From Melampsora larici-populina 98AG31 (taxonomy: Eukaryota > Basidiomycota > Pucciniomycetes > Pucciniales > Melampsoraceae): a DNA stretch of 64,000 nt. Location: assembly GCF_000204055.1 (NCBI RefSeq), contig NW_006768829.1, positions 235,663-299,662 on the forward strand, written 5' to 3'. Numbering within the stretch: position 1 is the stretch's first letter; each line of letters opens with the position of its first letter. Both the position numbers and the translations under genes were made by a program. The notes beneath the pieces were generated by a model that saw only the letters and a program-made list of their open reading frames with translations, was not told the origin of the DNA and searched no databases. This document shows positions 44,539 to 55,658 of the stretch, one piece after another.

Positions 44539-44807
44539 TAGTCAAGGTGGGAAGAATAGGTGGACAAGGTGAAGCGACAAATCACAGATGAGGTCTAACC
44601 CACTGACCCCTCTAGAACTGGGATCAGAACCTACCAGAATATCCACCACCTGCCGCGTGAGATTCTGTGGGAATATGTCAAATACGTCAACAGTTCCCTT
44701 AACTGTTTCCCACATGAAAAATAAAGAAAACTCGTTTTTTCAACAAATCAGAAAGTAAATAAAATCTGGAGAACAAAAGAAAACCATTATTTTTCACAAC
44801 GGCTGTA

Positions 44808-46061
44808 TGTCATGAAGCCAAATTTGCCATCTATTCCAGTCATCAAACTATAGGTCCATTCCCCAATACGAGATTGATTGATTTTGAGACGCGATTGAAC
44901 ATGAAACCACTGAAAAGATTGAATCAAAACAGTTCACCAAAGTTGACAGTTAAGATGGTTACTAGAAACTTTGCGGCGGGCGCTGCCCTAGATAGTTTGA
45001 TTGACCAGTTGTGATCTATGACATCAAAGATCCCAATCTGCTTCAATATTTGGCTCACATGTATAGCAAGCTCAAAATGACAAAATCCAGTCATATCCAA
45101 TCAAGCAATGTTGACGCTAAATTATTCACTTAAAACTTGAGAAGCAGGTGCATAGGTTAAAAAAGAAAAAGCCACAAGGGGATCAAATCCAACTTCAAGA
45201 GCTTTATATTCAACTCAGCTCAGCTTCAGCTGAATAGTTTGAGCCCAATGAAATAGAACTTGGTTATGAACAATATCTTCCACATTCAGTTCATCTTAAT
45301 CTGAAACAATCAATACTTCAACTTGGTTGTCCATCAGAAACAGTGAGATTGACTTTGAGCCTGACCTGGACCAACATGGCTCTGCTCCTAATGTTTCACA
45401 GAGTTCTTAGCCATCAAGGATAAATCATTACATGTAAGAGCATGTAATCAATGGAATTCAAAGAAACACAGTCAGGATAAGTGAATAAATCATGCTTTTG
45501 CAGCTCCAAATAAGTTTGAATTGGCATACTGAAACTTGGAATTTGATTTGTCAACTTCTTTCACTCAATGGAAAACACAAGATTTGGTTATCATGAAATA
45601 CCCTTTGGCTTCATTTGATAATTAGGAAGTTCACATCATTGTATCCTCATATGCAGTTGCTTTCACAGAGCTTGGAACCAATATGATCAAGTGTTGCATG
45701 TGAAAGTGTTTGAGCCTTCTGGAATTGACCATCCCTTTTAATGAATTTTGCCCGAATCTGTATTTCAATTAGCCAGACGATGTGATTGGTGGGAACAAAT
45801 GCTACTATCCAATTACAATACAGTTTTTACATCACCATCAATTATAACAATCTAGAGGGAAAATTGCATTGAGAACCATGTCAAAGATCTACAAACAATA
45901 GACTTATGAATATTCCAATCTAACAGTGAAGGTAAGAGGCTCTTCACTCCTGGTTATTCCATCTTGAATGAATGATCAATTAAATTGGCTTTAGTTTTTT
46001 TCATCTTTTTGAGCTCCAGGTTTGAATATCTAAATTATAGATATCACTGCCAGCATATTAA
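44808..46061. other. No recognisable gene
   Basis: AT-rich spacer right of the Tc1/mariner-like element. No open frame of note on either strand and no repeat recognised. Confidence 0.5.
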
Positions 46062-46233
46062 CCTCGTATTGGGAAATCCGAGGTGTTCTCGGATCTGAAA
46101 CCTCGGACAGAAGCTATCCGAGGTTTTGATCCGAGGTAATTTTGGGCGCATAATGATACCTCTGACAGAAACGTCGGATAAGATCTGTCTGAGGATTTGC
46201 ATCCGACGATACCTCAGATCTCCCGATCCGAGG
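46062..46233. repeat. Foldback repeat built on an ATCCGAGG motif
   Basis: The left half (CCTCGTATTGGGAAATCCGA onward) and the right half (ending GATCTCCCGATCCGAGG) pair as imperfect inverted repeats over about 80 bp each. ATCCGAGG or CCTCGGAT recurs at least five times within the arms, so each arm is itself made of smaller inverted pieces. The centre is near GGGCGCATAATG. No target duplication was identified. Confidence 0.65.
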
Positions 46234-46622
46234 CATCTATGTTGGTGGTGTATGTGCAAGTGACTTGCATAAGTACCGTAAAATCCCCTACTGTTGTGGT
46301 CCACCTTGCATCAGGTTGTTTTTGTTGGTTTTCAAGGTTGATTTGTGCTTTTCAGGTTTGCTTTGTGATTGGTTTACTTTGTGATTTTATATCTACTTTT
46401 CAAGCACTGATTTTATTACTGCTTTCCATTTCTTTCTTTCAATTACAATTGTTATTCTTTTTTTCTTTGAAGGGTTACTAACCATTTCTAATCTGCCTTG
46501 TTTGGGGGACCTGCTTTCTCTGATTGTTATCTATTAAAATTCTCACTTTGGAAGTAGTGTTTTTGAGTTATCTTTTAGAACTCTCACTTTAATTATGTAA
46601 AGTTGTCTTCTCCACTTGTATT

Positions 46623-47462
46623 ACATGTAGGCTCTTGCTATTTGCAGCCCACATGAAATCCATGTAGGCGCTGTCCAAATTACGCCTACACGGTTGTTTT
46701 CCGCCAAAAAGCGCCTACATTCATGATGTAGACACTTTTTCCTTTTTAAAATGACGCCTACAGGCTGAAAAACCAATGTAGGCGTCATTTGTGTACGCCT
46801 ACATCCTAAAAATAAAATGTAGGCGCTTTTTTTGAGCACCTACATTGTTTTTTCCATGTAGGCGCTTAAGTTAGTTATAAGGGACTTATACACGTGTGAA
46901 TACAAATCTATAAGAGTGCTGGTATTAATATATAAGGGTGTTGGTATTAAATTATAAGGGTGGTGAGATTGGTTATAAGGGTGGTGAGATTAATTATAAG
47001 GGTGGTGAGATTAAATATAAGGGTGCTGGTATTAAATGATAAGGGTATTAAATGTAAGAGTGCACATTTGATTATAAAATTATAAGGGTCTTATAATTAA
47101 TTATAAGGGTGTTGGAATTAAATCATAAGGGTGTTGGTATTGAATTATAAGGGTGTTGGTATCAAAATATGTAGGCGCACAAAAATTATGCCTACAGTCA
47201 AAAAAAAAGATTTAGGTGCATTTTTGTGACGCCTACACAATGTAGGCGCTTCAAATTTACGCCTACATTTTATTTTTAGAATGTAGGCGTACACAAATGA
47301 CGCCTACATTGGTTTTTCAGCCTGTAGGAGTCATTTGAAAAAGGAAAAAGCGCCTACATCATAAATGTAGGTGCTTTTTCGTGGGAAACCTTCATGTAGG
47401 CGCTGTTTTGGCAGCGCCTGCATGGATTTTGTGTGGGCTGCAAATAGCAAGGGCCTACATGT
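46623..47462. mobile_element. Non-autonomous element made of GTAGGCG/CGCCTAC modules around a minisatellite
   Basis: Ends ACATGTAGGCTCTTGCTATT and the inverted AATAGCAAGGGCCTACATGT are flanked by ATT (46620-46622 and 47463-47465). Long arms of about 240 bp match as inverted repeats, and each arm contains many TGTAGGCG/CGCCTACA pairs at short intervals, which could form a series of small hairpins. The middle (about 46873-47165) is a tandem array of roughly 21-bp ATTATAAGGGTGTTGGTATT-like units. No coding capacity. Confidence 0.75.
46873..47165 (+). repeat. Minisatellite, roughly 21-bp units
   Basis: More than ten diverged copies of TTATAAGGGTG followed by TTGGTATTAAA or GTGAGATTAAT. It sits exactly between the two arms of the GTAGGCG element, so it is part of that element. 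Confidence 0.85.
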
Positions 47463-47465
47463 ATT

Positions 47466-49412
47466 CTCAGCTTTTGAAGCAACACTTCAAATGTTTGATC
47501 CACATTACTCTCCCCATCACCTTCTTGCAAATCAAAACGATTTCTATAACTCAACCATCCACCTGGTCCTAACCCAAGGAGTCCTTATACAACTTCATTG
47601 TCTCGTGATCATTTTCCATCCACCTAACTCAATAAGTCATTGAACAAAACAATCCTGCCAACCACCTCATTATCTGTCCTTACTTTCCCTCTGCCTTGCT
47701 TCAACCTCATATTCTACAGCAAAAGCTCTCATATATCACTTTCTTGTGGTTATCATGTGATTTCATTGTTGTTTACATATTACTACATCTACACTACGGT
47801 CCAAAAGTGTTGTGACTAATATACAAATTCAATTTTACAATCTGTCTCATGAATGTCGGTCTTTAGGTTCTGAAAATGTCCATAGTAAAGGACATCCCAA
47901 TAACAAAGCATCAACATGAATGCTATAAATTTAATTGAATTATATTTTTTTACAACACTCAGGTTATCAGTGGACTCACTAGGATTTGAAACTGTGTGGA
48001 TTACTCCAATGAACGGCAGATGGTAAAAATTCAACCCAATTGGGGTGGGACTTTTTTAAGAGTGATTTTTTTCAAAAAAAACTCATTTCTGGGACCTTCT
48101 TATTATCCACCTTTCAGGGATCAAGAAGTTGATAAGTAATCTGAAATGAAGGGAATGATACTTCCTGCTTGTCATTTTTAAACCTGTGTTTGTTTCTCAC
48201 CCTATAAAAGGGGAACCTGTCACACCTACTTTGATTCTCATTATGTAACTTACTGGTCAAATGTATGTTTACCTATCATCATTCATTTTAAAGGAGAACC
48301 AGCAATTCAGATTAAATCGACAAATCAATACAAAATCTGCAAAGCCTCCAACTTTTTAGCGGACGGAATTCAAGTTTTGGCCACCCGAAGTTTCGCCCTC
48401 GGGATAAACACTTTCCATTTTCTTTCTCTTAACAGTTACCTCAATCATCATATATCGATTAATCAATTAAATTAAATTAAATTCACAAGTTTTAGGATTT
48501 CAGTGAAGAGCCACATATGTAAAGATTAGCAAAGTACGTGGGTTTTTTCAATTTGAAGTTGATCAACACGCCTGGAGATTGCTCATTTGATGCTCTCCAT
48601 CTCTGAAGGTATGTTCAATTTTTTTCTCCAAGACGTCTTATTTTCTGTCAACAAGAGCTGACCGTCGAGATAACCCCTCTATTCTTACCCATGAATGGTT
48701 TCTAGATAATCCTCCAATCAATATTGGGCCTTTTTAATCAATTCTCATCAATCATTTTAGATCTGCAGCACGGTATTGATGATGATTCACATATGACCTA
48801 AACTTGCCCCTTTTTTGAAGTTTAAACTACGTACACTGATTAGTCAATTGTATGAATGCTGACTGCGTGATTTTGTCCCTTCTTTTTACGATTGATGATT
48901 TGAAAATCACTCCTCGAATCCTAGATTGAAAGATTTGCTTGAATTTACTTGTCATTTGATTGATTGAATTTCTGATTGAAACCCGCTCATTCGGAAAGAT
49001 GAAATTCAATAAGTAGGAATGTCAGGTATACGGATGGCGGGTCAAGTATTGAACCTGCTTTTGAAGTTGTACACATCCAGCAAAGGTGAATTGTTGAAAT
49101 TAAGGAGTCGAGGTATAAGAAAAAAACAGTTTTTAACTGTTATTTCATAAATGATTAAAAATCGGATCAAAACAATCAAAAACCAAGAGCAAGACCAATT
49201 TGCTTGAAACTTCGATCATCCTCGACACTCATCTTCATAGGGGTCGGATTTAGGTAAGTCTTTGTACACTCATCAAAGACAAGATTAAAGAAGACTGACT
49301 TATTGAATCCATATCATCCAATTGATCCATGCAATCAGTCTCTTCGCAGCTAATGGTTTCACCTAATTCAACTCACCTCACAATCCACCCACCGATCATA
49401 CTCTTCTCGTAC
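47466..49412. other. Spacer; possible remnant promoter or 5' part of the MFS pseudogene
   Basis: No long open frame. The last part before 49413 directly precedes the MFS coding remnants, but no N-terminal helix or start codon is recognisable. Confidence 0.4.
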
Positions 49413-50872
49413 CCGATCTATTTATCTCTGGACTCATTGTTCCAGTCGTACCTGTCGCACTCACTCAACTCGTAGAAATACCAGCCCAAGATTTTCAACC
49501 TATCACCTCTATTCTCTCAGCAGCCCACACATTAGCAGCTGTTCTTTTTCCTCTGATCGCTGGCTTGATATCTGATGCTGGTAAGGGTCGCTTACCTTTC
49601 CTACCTGGATTGGTAGCCATGTCTGCTGTATGTCATATTTTTTTATCTTGGCTTTTGACTCATTCTTCAACTTTCTCCTTTGGTCATACGTAGCCTCCTG
49701 ATTCTGCTTTGAAAGCACAATCTTGCTTCTATTGTTGGCTAGAATTCTTCAAGGTTTCAGTGCTGGTAAGCTCAATTTAGCCTTATCAGTGTTTATCTTG
49801 ATCCGAATTCATTCCACAAAGTTTAGCATCAATTCTTGTATTTCTTCATCAACAGCTATGGTCTGGACTGTAGGATTAACATTGGTAGTGGAAGCAGTTG
49901 GATCCAATAAACTTGGATCTACCTTGGTGAGAATGAGAGAGGAAGTAAAGATCTGCTCATGATTTGATGAAGATAATCTAATGCTGAGATCACATTTGCA
50001 TTTGGGGCATGATATATGGTGTAATCTATGCAGGAAGTCTAGGCTCTCGGACTCTAGGAGGCATTGTTTGTTCTTGATTGGGATACTATGCTGTCTCTGA
50101 AGTAGCTGGATTCATCATATTGAACGATATCATCCTTCTTTTCCTAATCATCAAACATAGTGTAGCTGAGGCCTATCGGTCATCAAACCAAGATGAAGCA
50201 GTCACAGAGAGAACCATCATAGTATCTAGATCACCAGATTGATTGCAACCACCGCCTTTGATTAATCCCACCATTTGATATTTCCCACTTCTTGAAATCC
50301 TTCTTCATCCTTGATTGCCATCTTCACTCTTTGTGATATTCACCCAAGCAAGCATATAGCAAAGTTTGCTGTAACAGTTCCAGTTCACGTCAAATAAATC
50401 TTTGGAATGGATTCATTACAATCAGGCTTACTGTTTATTGCAAGCCAGTTACCTTGCCTAATCACAGGTCCAAACTGTGGGAAAGGAGTAGACCATAGTG
50501 GCGCAAGACTCCCCATAATATTTGGTCAACACTCTTGATTCTGGCTTCAATCTTATTAAGATTACCACAAGAATCAAGAGAAGGATGGTGGATTCAACTG
50601 ATTGGATATGCAAGCCTTTTGACCTTTTTTTGGGATTGCTTTCTGCTATCAGTGATCCTTCACTTGTAGATGCAAGTAAAGCAATTGGTGAATCACATAA
50701 ATTGTTTCCCAATTTATTTGGTCATAAAGGTCCATATGGTCAACTACATGTTGTCAATAATGTAGTCTATAGTTTAGGTATGACAATGGAACCTTCAATT
50801 TCAGGTGAAGTAGCCAATCAAATCAATTATGAAAATTCAATTGCAGTTGTGTCTTTACTTTGTTCAGTTTAA
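49413..50872 (+). pseudogene. Decayed major facilitator (MFS, DHA1-type) transporter
   Basis: Plus-strand fragments in the right order match a 12-helix MFS drug or amine transporter: FISGLIVPVVPVALTQLVE, LAAVLFPLIAGLISDAGKG (49415-49630), LLLLARILQGFSA and VWTVGLTLVVEAVGSNKLG (49725-49925), then a helix-5/6 region with GSLGSRTLGGIV and a stop, QSGLLFIASQLPCLITGP (50420-50470), and a C-terminal open frame (50522-50872) ending YGQLHVVNNVVYSLGMTME and ENSIAVVSLLCSV. Frames change several times and stops occur, so no full transporter is made. The family exports small molecules by proton antiport. It is one of the few traces of host genes here. Confidence 0.75.
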
Positions 50873-51195
50873 TTTTTGGTGGCTTGGTTTGGTATGAAAG
50901 ATGAAGATTGAATAGATAGAAGGAAAAGTGATGTCGTGACAACTAGGTGCTGTGTTTGTACCTTTTTCTTTGTGTTTTATTGTGGATTGGTTTTTTTGAT
51001 TATAAGTTGCAGCGGATAGTAGTTCTAGATTTTGATACTATCAAATTTTGCTAAGCTGACCTCAATATCAGCTACCTTTAAAAGTTAGTGTGTGTATAAA
51101 CACTGACAAGGTAATCAGATCTTGCAGCCTTGGGGGTTTTGATCAGGCCTCAACACTACAATCCCCTTTTTCATCTCTGCTATGATAGGTCTTTA
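50873..51195. other. No recognisable gene
   Basis: AT-rich spacer ending at the TTA target site of the next MITE. Confidence 0.5.
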
Positions 51196-51524
51196 GGGCC
51201 CGTTCGGCCGTGTTTCCCAAAAAGTGTAATTTGGTTATACAATTTACCAAACAGTGGTCCAAAACAACTATCAAAAGATCACCACGATCGTGATTGAACT
51301 TGACAAAGTTCAATTAAGAGAGGGGCAAAAAGTGTTTTTCGTCTGAAAAACAGCCTCAACCAGTTGAATATATCGTGATATATGATCTGATATATTGATC
51401 ATATATCGTTGCCAAACATCACGTCTTTTTCAAAACTCATAAAAGATTTCGAATAAAAAAGGCTTTTTAGATTTGGTGGTCTATAACATGTTATAGAGTT
51501 TTACAAGTGTAGCCAAACGGGCCC
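51196..51524. mobile_element. Tourist-like MITE, TSD TTA
   Basis: GGGCCCGTTCGGC at the left end and GCCAAACGGGCCC at the right end are imperfect inverted repeats with one mismatch. TTA flanks both sides (51193-51195 and 51525-51527). The 329-bp body includes a self-complementary AT-rich centre (TATATCGTGATATATGATC). The TTA duplication and GGGCCCGTTTGG-type end fit PIF/Harbinger MITEs. Confidence 0.85.
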
Positions 51525-51674
51525 TTACTTTCCTGAGATGATCAAAGTGATTATACAGGATTATATGTCAATATGACAACTCCATTGTGGATCTGAAAAT
51601 ATCTTGCACATTGATCATATTTTCCTGCCATCAGCACTCCACTCTTCCACATGTCTACAATTTCTTTCCCCATA

Positions 51675-52490
51675 CACTACACCAAATGTCATCTTTACCG
51701 GGCGGTAAAGAAAACTACTGACATAGAAAAGTCCTGAGGCAACAGGAAGAGAGCTAAAAATCTGAAAAAATATGCACCTTGTTCCTAGATGTTGGGGCGT
51801 CATGATGAGTATTTTTTTGTATTTTACACGCAGATATTGGTTTCTGTACTAACAATAAACGCTGAAAATCATCAAAAACTCACATGTAACAATACCTGAA
51901 ATTTGGGTCATGAGTATGAAGACAATATTTTGTGGTCTAAAAACTTCAATAACTTTTGCAATTCTGCTCCAAATAACTCGATTTTTGGTTCATTCAAAAG
52001 CTGAACTATTCTCCTTCACACTTCATAATATTAGTAAGGTGCTATCTAGTCATTTAAACACTCTACATATGTTCAAACAGTTCTGCATGAATAGCTCTGT
52101 AGGATCTTTTTTAGACCAGCTACAGATGTGATGTCTCAATGAAAAATGTAGAGGAAAGGCTCACCTTTTTAATGCACTTCAAATCGAGTGATTTGATTCA
52201 GAACTGCAAAAGTTATTGATGTTTGAAGATTCCAAAATCCTGTCTTCAAAGTCAAGGGCCAAATTTCAGGTATTGTTACACGTGAATTTTTGATGATTTT
52301 CAGTGTTTATTGTTAGTACATTAACCAGTATCTACGTGTAAAATACAAAAAAATACTTGTCATGACGCCCCAACATCTAGGAACAAGGTGCATATTTTTT
52401 CAGATTTTTAGCTCTCTTCCTGTTGCCTCAGGACTTTTCTATGTCAGTAGTTTTATTTACCGCCCGGTAAAGATGACATTTTGTGTAGTG
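51675..52490. mobile_element. CACTA-type foldback element (MITE-like), copy B
   Basis: It starts CACTACACCAAATGTCATCT and ends AGATGACATTTTGTGTAGTG, flanked by ATA (51672-51674 and 52491-52493). The arms match for about 240 bp and each carries a near-palindromic TTTACCG-CGGTAAA. Internal blocks match copy A at 6068-6910: TGTACTAACAATAAAC, a TTTTTA/GCTCTCTTCCTG-type segment, and TAATGCACTTCAAATCGAGT in the centre. No coding capacity. Confidence 0.9.
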
Positions 52491-52493
52491 ATA

Positions 52494-53456
52494 TTGGGTC
52501 CTCAATTTGAGACCATATCAGCTTCAGTAAGAACTCAAGTACAATCAATCCCTGTTTTTGTGTGAAGGTAAGTCAAAGGTGTTTTTGGTGAATAGTCAAG
52601 ATATTTGGATGCCAAGGTAAAATCATTTGTTTGAGATATCCTCTTCAATCTTGATGAATTCAGTCAAAGTATACAAAGAACTTCTAGATCTTTATCACAG
52701 TGAAAAGGAATGTTAACTTATCCAGCCCTTGAGTTATTCAAAACATAGGCAAAGTCCCCTAGATCAATCAATTACAAAATTACAAAATTATCTGTTCATC
52801 CAAATTTAAAGTCCATCTTGAAATCATGTTCCTGAGGTGGAAGAAAGTGGATATGGTACAGAAGATCAATTCTCTCTGAACATTTTACATGTTTGAAAAA
52901 CTACATCATGAGGTAGAAGCAAGTGTTGATACATCTAAACATAGTTCTTTGATCATTCAAACATGCTCATCTGATTGATTGAGAAAGGCAAATACTTGTG
53001 AATAATCTAAATCCCAATGAATGTTTACTGAGATCAAGAAATCAAATCTTTTGGGCCAGGGAGGTTTGTTGGTTTTTTTGAAATATCTTAATTTACAATG
53101 GCAAGAAAGGGTGGAATTGACATCCTTTTTTGATTACAAAACATCTATCTTTATATTTTACTTCAAACACAAAATGTATTTGTGAATTAGGAAATTAACC
53201 TATCATAAATCATAAAATATTGATTCACTGTGAACATTAATCGACTTCCACAAGTGGAAAATGAATCCCCCACGGGAAAACAATTAATCAAAATCCCCAG
53301 GTTGGAAAGTGAATGCAAAATGATTCTGAATTTTTCATGAGCAAAGAGGAGATAGATCAACTGAGCAGTTTCAATCCAGATCAGGGTTAGGGTTTGGGAG
53401 GATGGGACAAATAAATACACCGGATGTCAATATGCAATGTAAAGTGAATTATTTAC
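52494..53456. other. No recognisable gene
   Basis: AT-rich spacer between the foldback element and the second PIF element. Confidence 0.5.
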
Positions 53457-53612
53457 GGTACACAAATATCGTTCTGGAAATTTCCAGAAGGTTTTTTCCA
53501 GAACGCCAGAACCCTTCGGGAAGCCTTCTGGCGTTCTGGAAAAAACACAAATTCAACATAAACTCTCTGCTGCAGCCTGCTGCAGCTTCCCCACATACCC
53601 CGCCTAACAAAC

Positions 53613-54743
53613 ATGGATCAAGTGATCAACGACCATACTCCCACCTCCAGCCAACCAAGCAGCCCTCAAGAAAACCAAGTCATCACACCGTTCACCTTCC
53701 AAATTCACCCATCTTCTCTTCAGGCCTACCCATCAAATTTCAATTTGAACTCCGGATCACCAAACTTCTATACACAACCTATTCCTGCTACTGTAATTTC
53801 ACCCTCTGCCTTTGGATCCTCCTTCAATTCGATGGCTTCTCTCTCTCAACCTATCAAACAACCAGTCTCATCAATTCAAAAGAATTCAAGAACTGCCAAG
53901 GCCAAAAAAGGTAAGGCCATGTCAACATCCACTCGCAAAGCCACCACCAGCAAAGTCCCGAAGTCCGATTCAAAAAGAAAATCCAAGAAACAAGATGCAG
54001 AAGAACCCAATGATAGTGTATCCACTCGAAAAGCACCAGTGTATTGGGAAGAGGAGAAAAATGAGAAGGGGGAAACTGCGATGAGTATTCTGTTGAACTG
54101 GATCACAACTTATGGTAATTGGACTCGGTACAAGGATAAGACTCTTGTGAAAAGTCATACGGTGGAGGAGATCATCGATTATTTAGCTCAGCATGGTTTT
54201 TATGGCCGAAGTGTCAAGAACGTGGAAGGAAAGGTGAGTCTCAAGACCGTAAAGCTTTTGAATCTCAACTGACACACATGATTTATCTTACAGGTTTCGG
54301 AACTCGAAAAAAAATTCATTTCGGGTCAGATGTGGCTAAATAGCACTGGTCAGGGTGTAAAGAATGGAATTGAAGCAGAGAAAGCAAAGAATGGCTGGAC
54401 TGATGACCATCCAGATTATTTGAACCGTAAGAAGTGTTTGATACAGGGTGAGTGAATCCATCCTCAAGCACCCTTCTGAATCTCCGACTGATCATGTTTT
54501 GAATCAGATTATATTATCAAACACCACTGTAAATATTATTATGAGCTTGAGGATACAATGGGGACTCGAGACAAGGGTACTCGCCTTGATGGTGCAAGCA
54601 GTGCGGTACCAAACTCTGCTGACAATTCTTTAAATTGTTTGGGACTGTCATCAAGGCTGATCGAGGCCTCACAAGTCACTGAGAGTCCCGACCCAAACAC
54701 TCGAATCGAAGATGATCACTCACAAGCTTCCAATGATGAGTAC
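53613..54743 (+). CDS. PIF/Harbinger partner protein, truncated by the gap
   Basis: Exons 53613-54233, 54294-54447 and 54508 into the N run join in frame through GT-AG introns. After a proline/serine-rich N-terminus and a lysine-rich stretch (KSDSKRKSKKQDAEE), it reads YWEEEKNEKGETAMSILLNW, ITTYGNWTRYKDKTLVKSH and EEIIDYLAQHGFYGRSVKNV. This is a rust-type helical DNA-binding domain paired with Harbinger transposases, assigned by context and memory. The C-terminus is hidden by the gap. Role presumed: binding element ends and aiding nuclear import. Confidence 0.75.
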
Positions 54744-55351
54744 NNNNNNNNNNNNNNNNNNNNNNNNNNNNNNNNNNNNNNNNNNNNNNNNNNNNNNNNN
54801 NNNNNNNNNNNNNNNNNNNNNNNNNNNNNNNNNNNNNNNNNNNNNNNNNNNNNNNNNNNNNNNNNNNNNNNNNNNNNNNNNNNNNNNNNNNNNNNNNNNN
54901 NNNNNNNNNNNNNNNNNNNNNNNNNNNNNNNNNNNNNNNNNNNNNNNNNNNNNNNNNNNNNNNNNNNNNNNNNNNNNNNNNNNNNNNNNNNNNNNNNNNN
55001 NNNNNNNNNNNNNNNNNNNNNNNNNNNNNNNNNNNNNNNNNNNNNNNNNNNNNNNNNNNNNNNNNNNNNNNNNNNNNNNNNNNNNNNNNNNNNNNNNNNN
55101 NNNNNNNNNNNNNNNNNNNNNNNNNNNNNNNNNNNNNNNNNNNNNNNNNNNNNNNNNNNNNNNNNNNNNNNNNNNNNNNNNNNNNNNNNNNNNNNNNNNN
55201 NNNNNNNNNNNNNNNNNNNNNNNNNNNNNNNNNNNNNNNNNNNNNNNNNNNNNNNNNNNNNNNNNNNNNNNNNNNNNNNNNNNNNNNNNNNNNNNNNNNN
55301 NNNNNNNNNNNNNNNNNNNNNNNNNNNNNNNNNNNNNNNNNNNNNNNNNNN
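54744..55351. other. Assembly gap of 608 N
   Basis: Run of N hiding the end of the partner gene. The size is not a round number, so it may be an estimated gap. Confidence 0.99.
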
Positions 55352-55658
55352 CCTTTGTTGATTTGAAATTTATTGCTTGTTATTGGTCATTGTTTGTGGT
55401 TTTGAATAACCGAAACCTTTTTGAAGTAGTATGATCAGTTTCTAGTCAAAAAGGTGACCATAAATGAGGTCAAATTGAAAAATTTAAATTTGAGTGGCAT
55501 TTTTTGTACAACAGAGTCGATTTGTAAAACTAAAACAAATTCAATCAAAGGTTTGAAAGCCAATAAACCAGTGAGAACGACTCAAAGTTGTGAATTTTAG
55601 TTCAACAGATAAGAACGATTCAAAGTTTTGAAATGTAGTGAAACAGATAGACGATTAA

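Larger units (their letters stand above)
29837..44805. mobile_element. Tc1/mariner-like two-gene element with nested hAT and Gypsy insertions
   Basis: Left end CAGCCGTTGTGAGAAATAAT (29837) and the inverted right end ATTATTTTTCACAACGGCTG (ending 44805) match for about 60 bp, both arms carrying GTTCTCCAGATTTTA. TA flanks both sides (29835-29836 and 44806-44807). Inside are a DD34E transposase gene (minus) and an unrecognised partner gene (plus). Subtracting the hAT element with its duplication (4269 bp) and the Gypsy element with its duplication (5951 bp) leaves about 4.7 kb. The pairing of the two ends rests on my manual alignment across 15 kb. Confidence 0.72.

Noticed and set aside
44808..46061. 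Possible gene between the Tc1-like element and the foldbacks
   Set aside because: No frame of useful length and no splice-consistent chain of coding stretches found on either strand.
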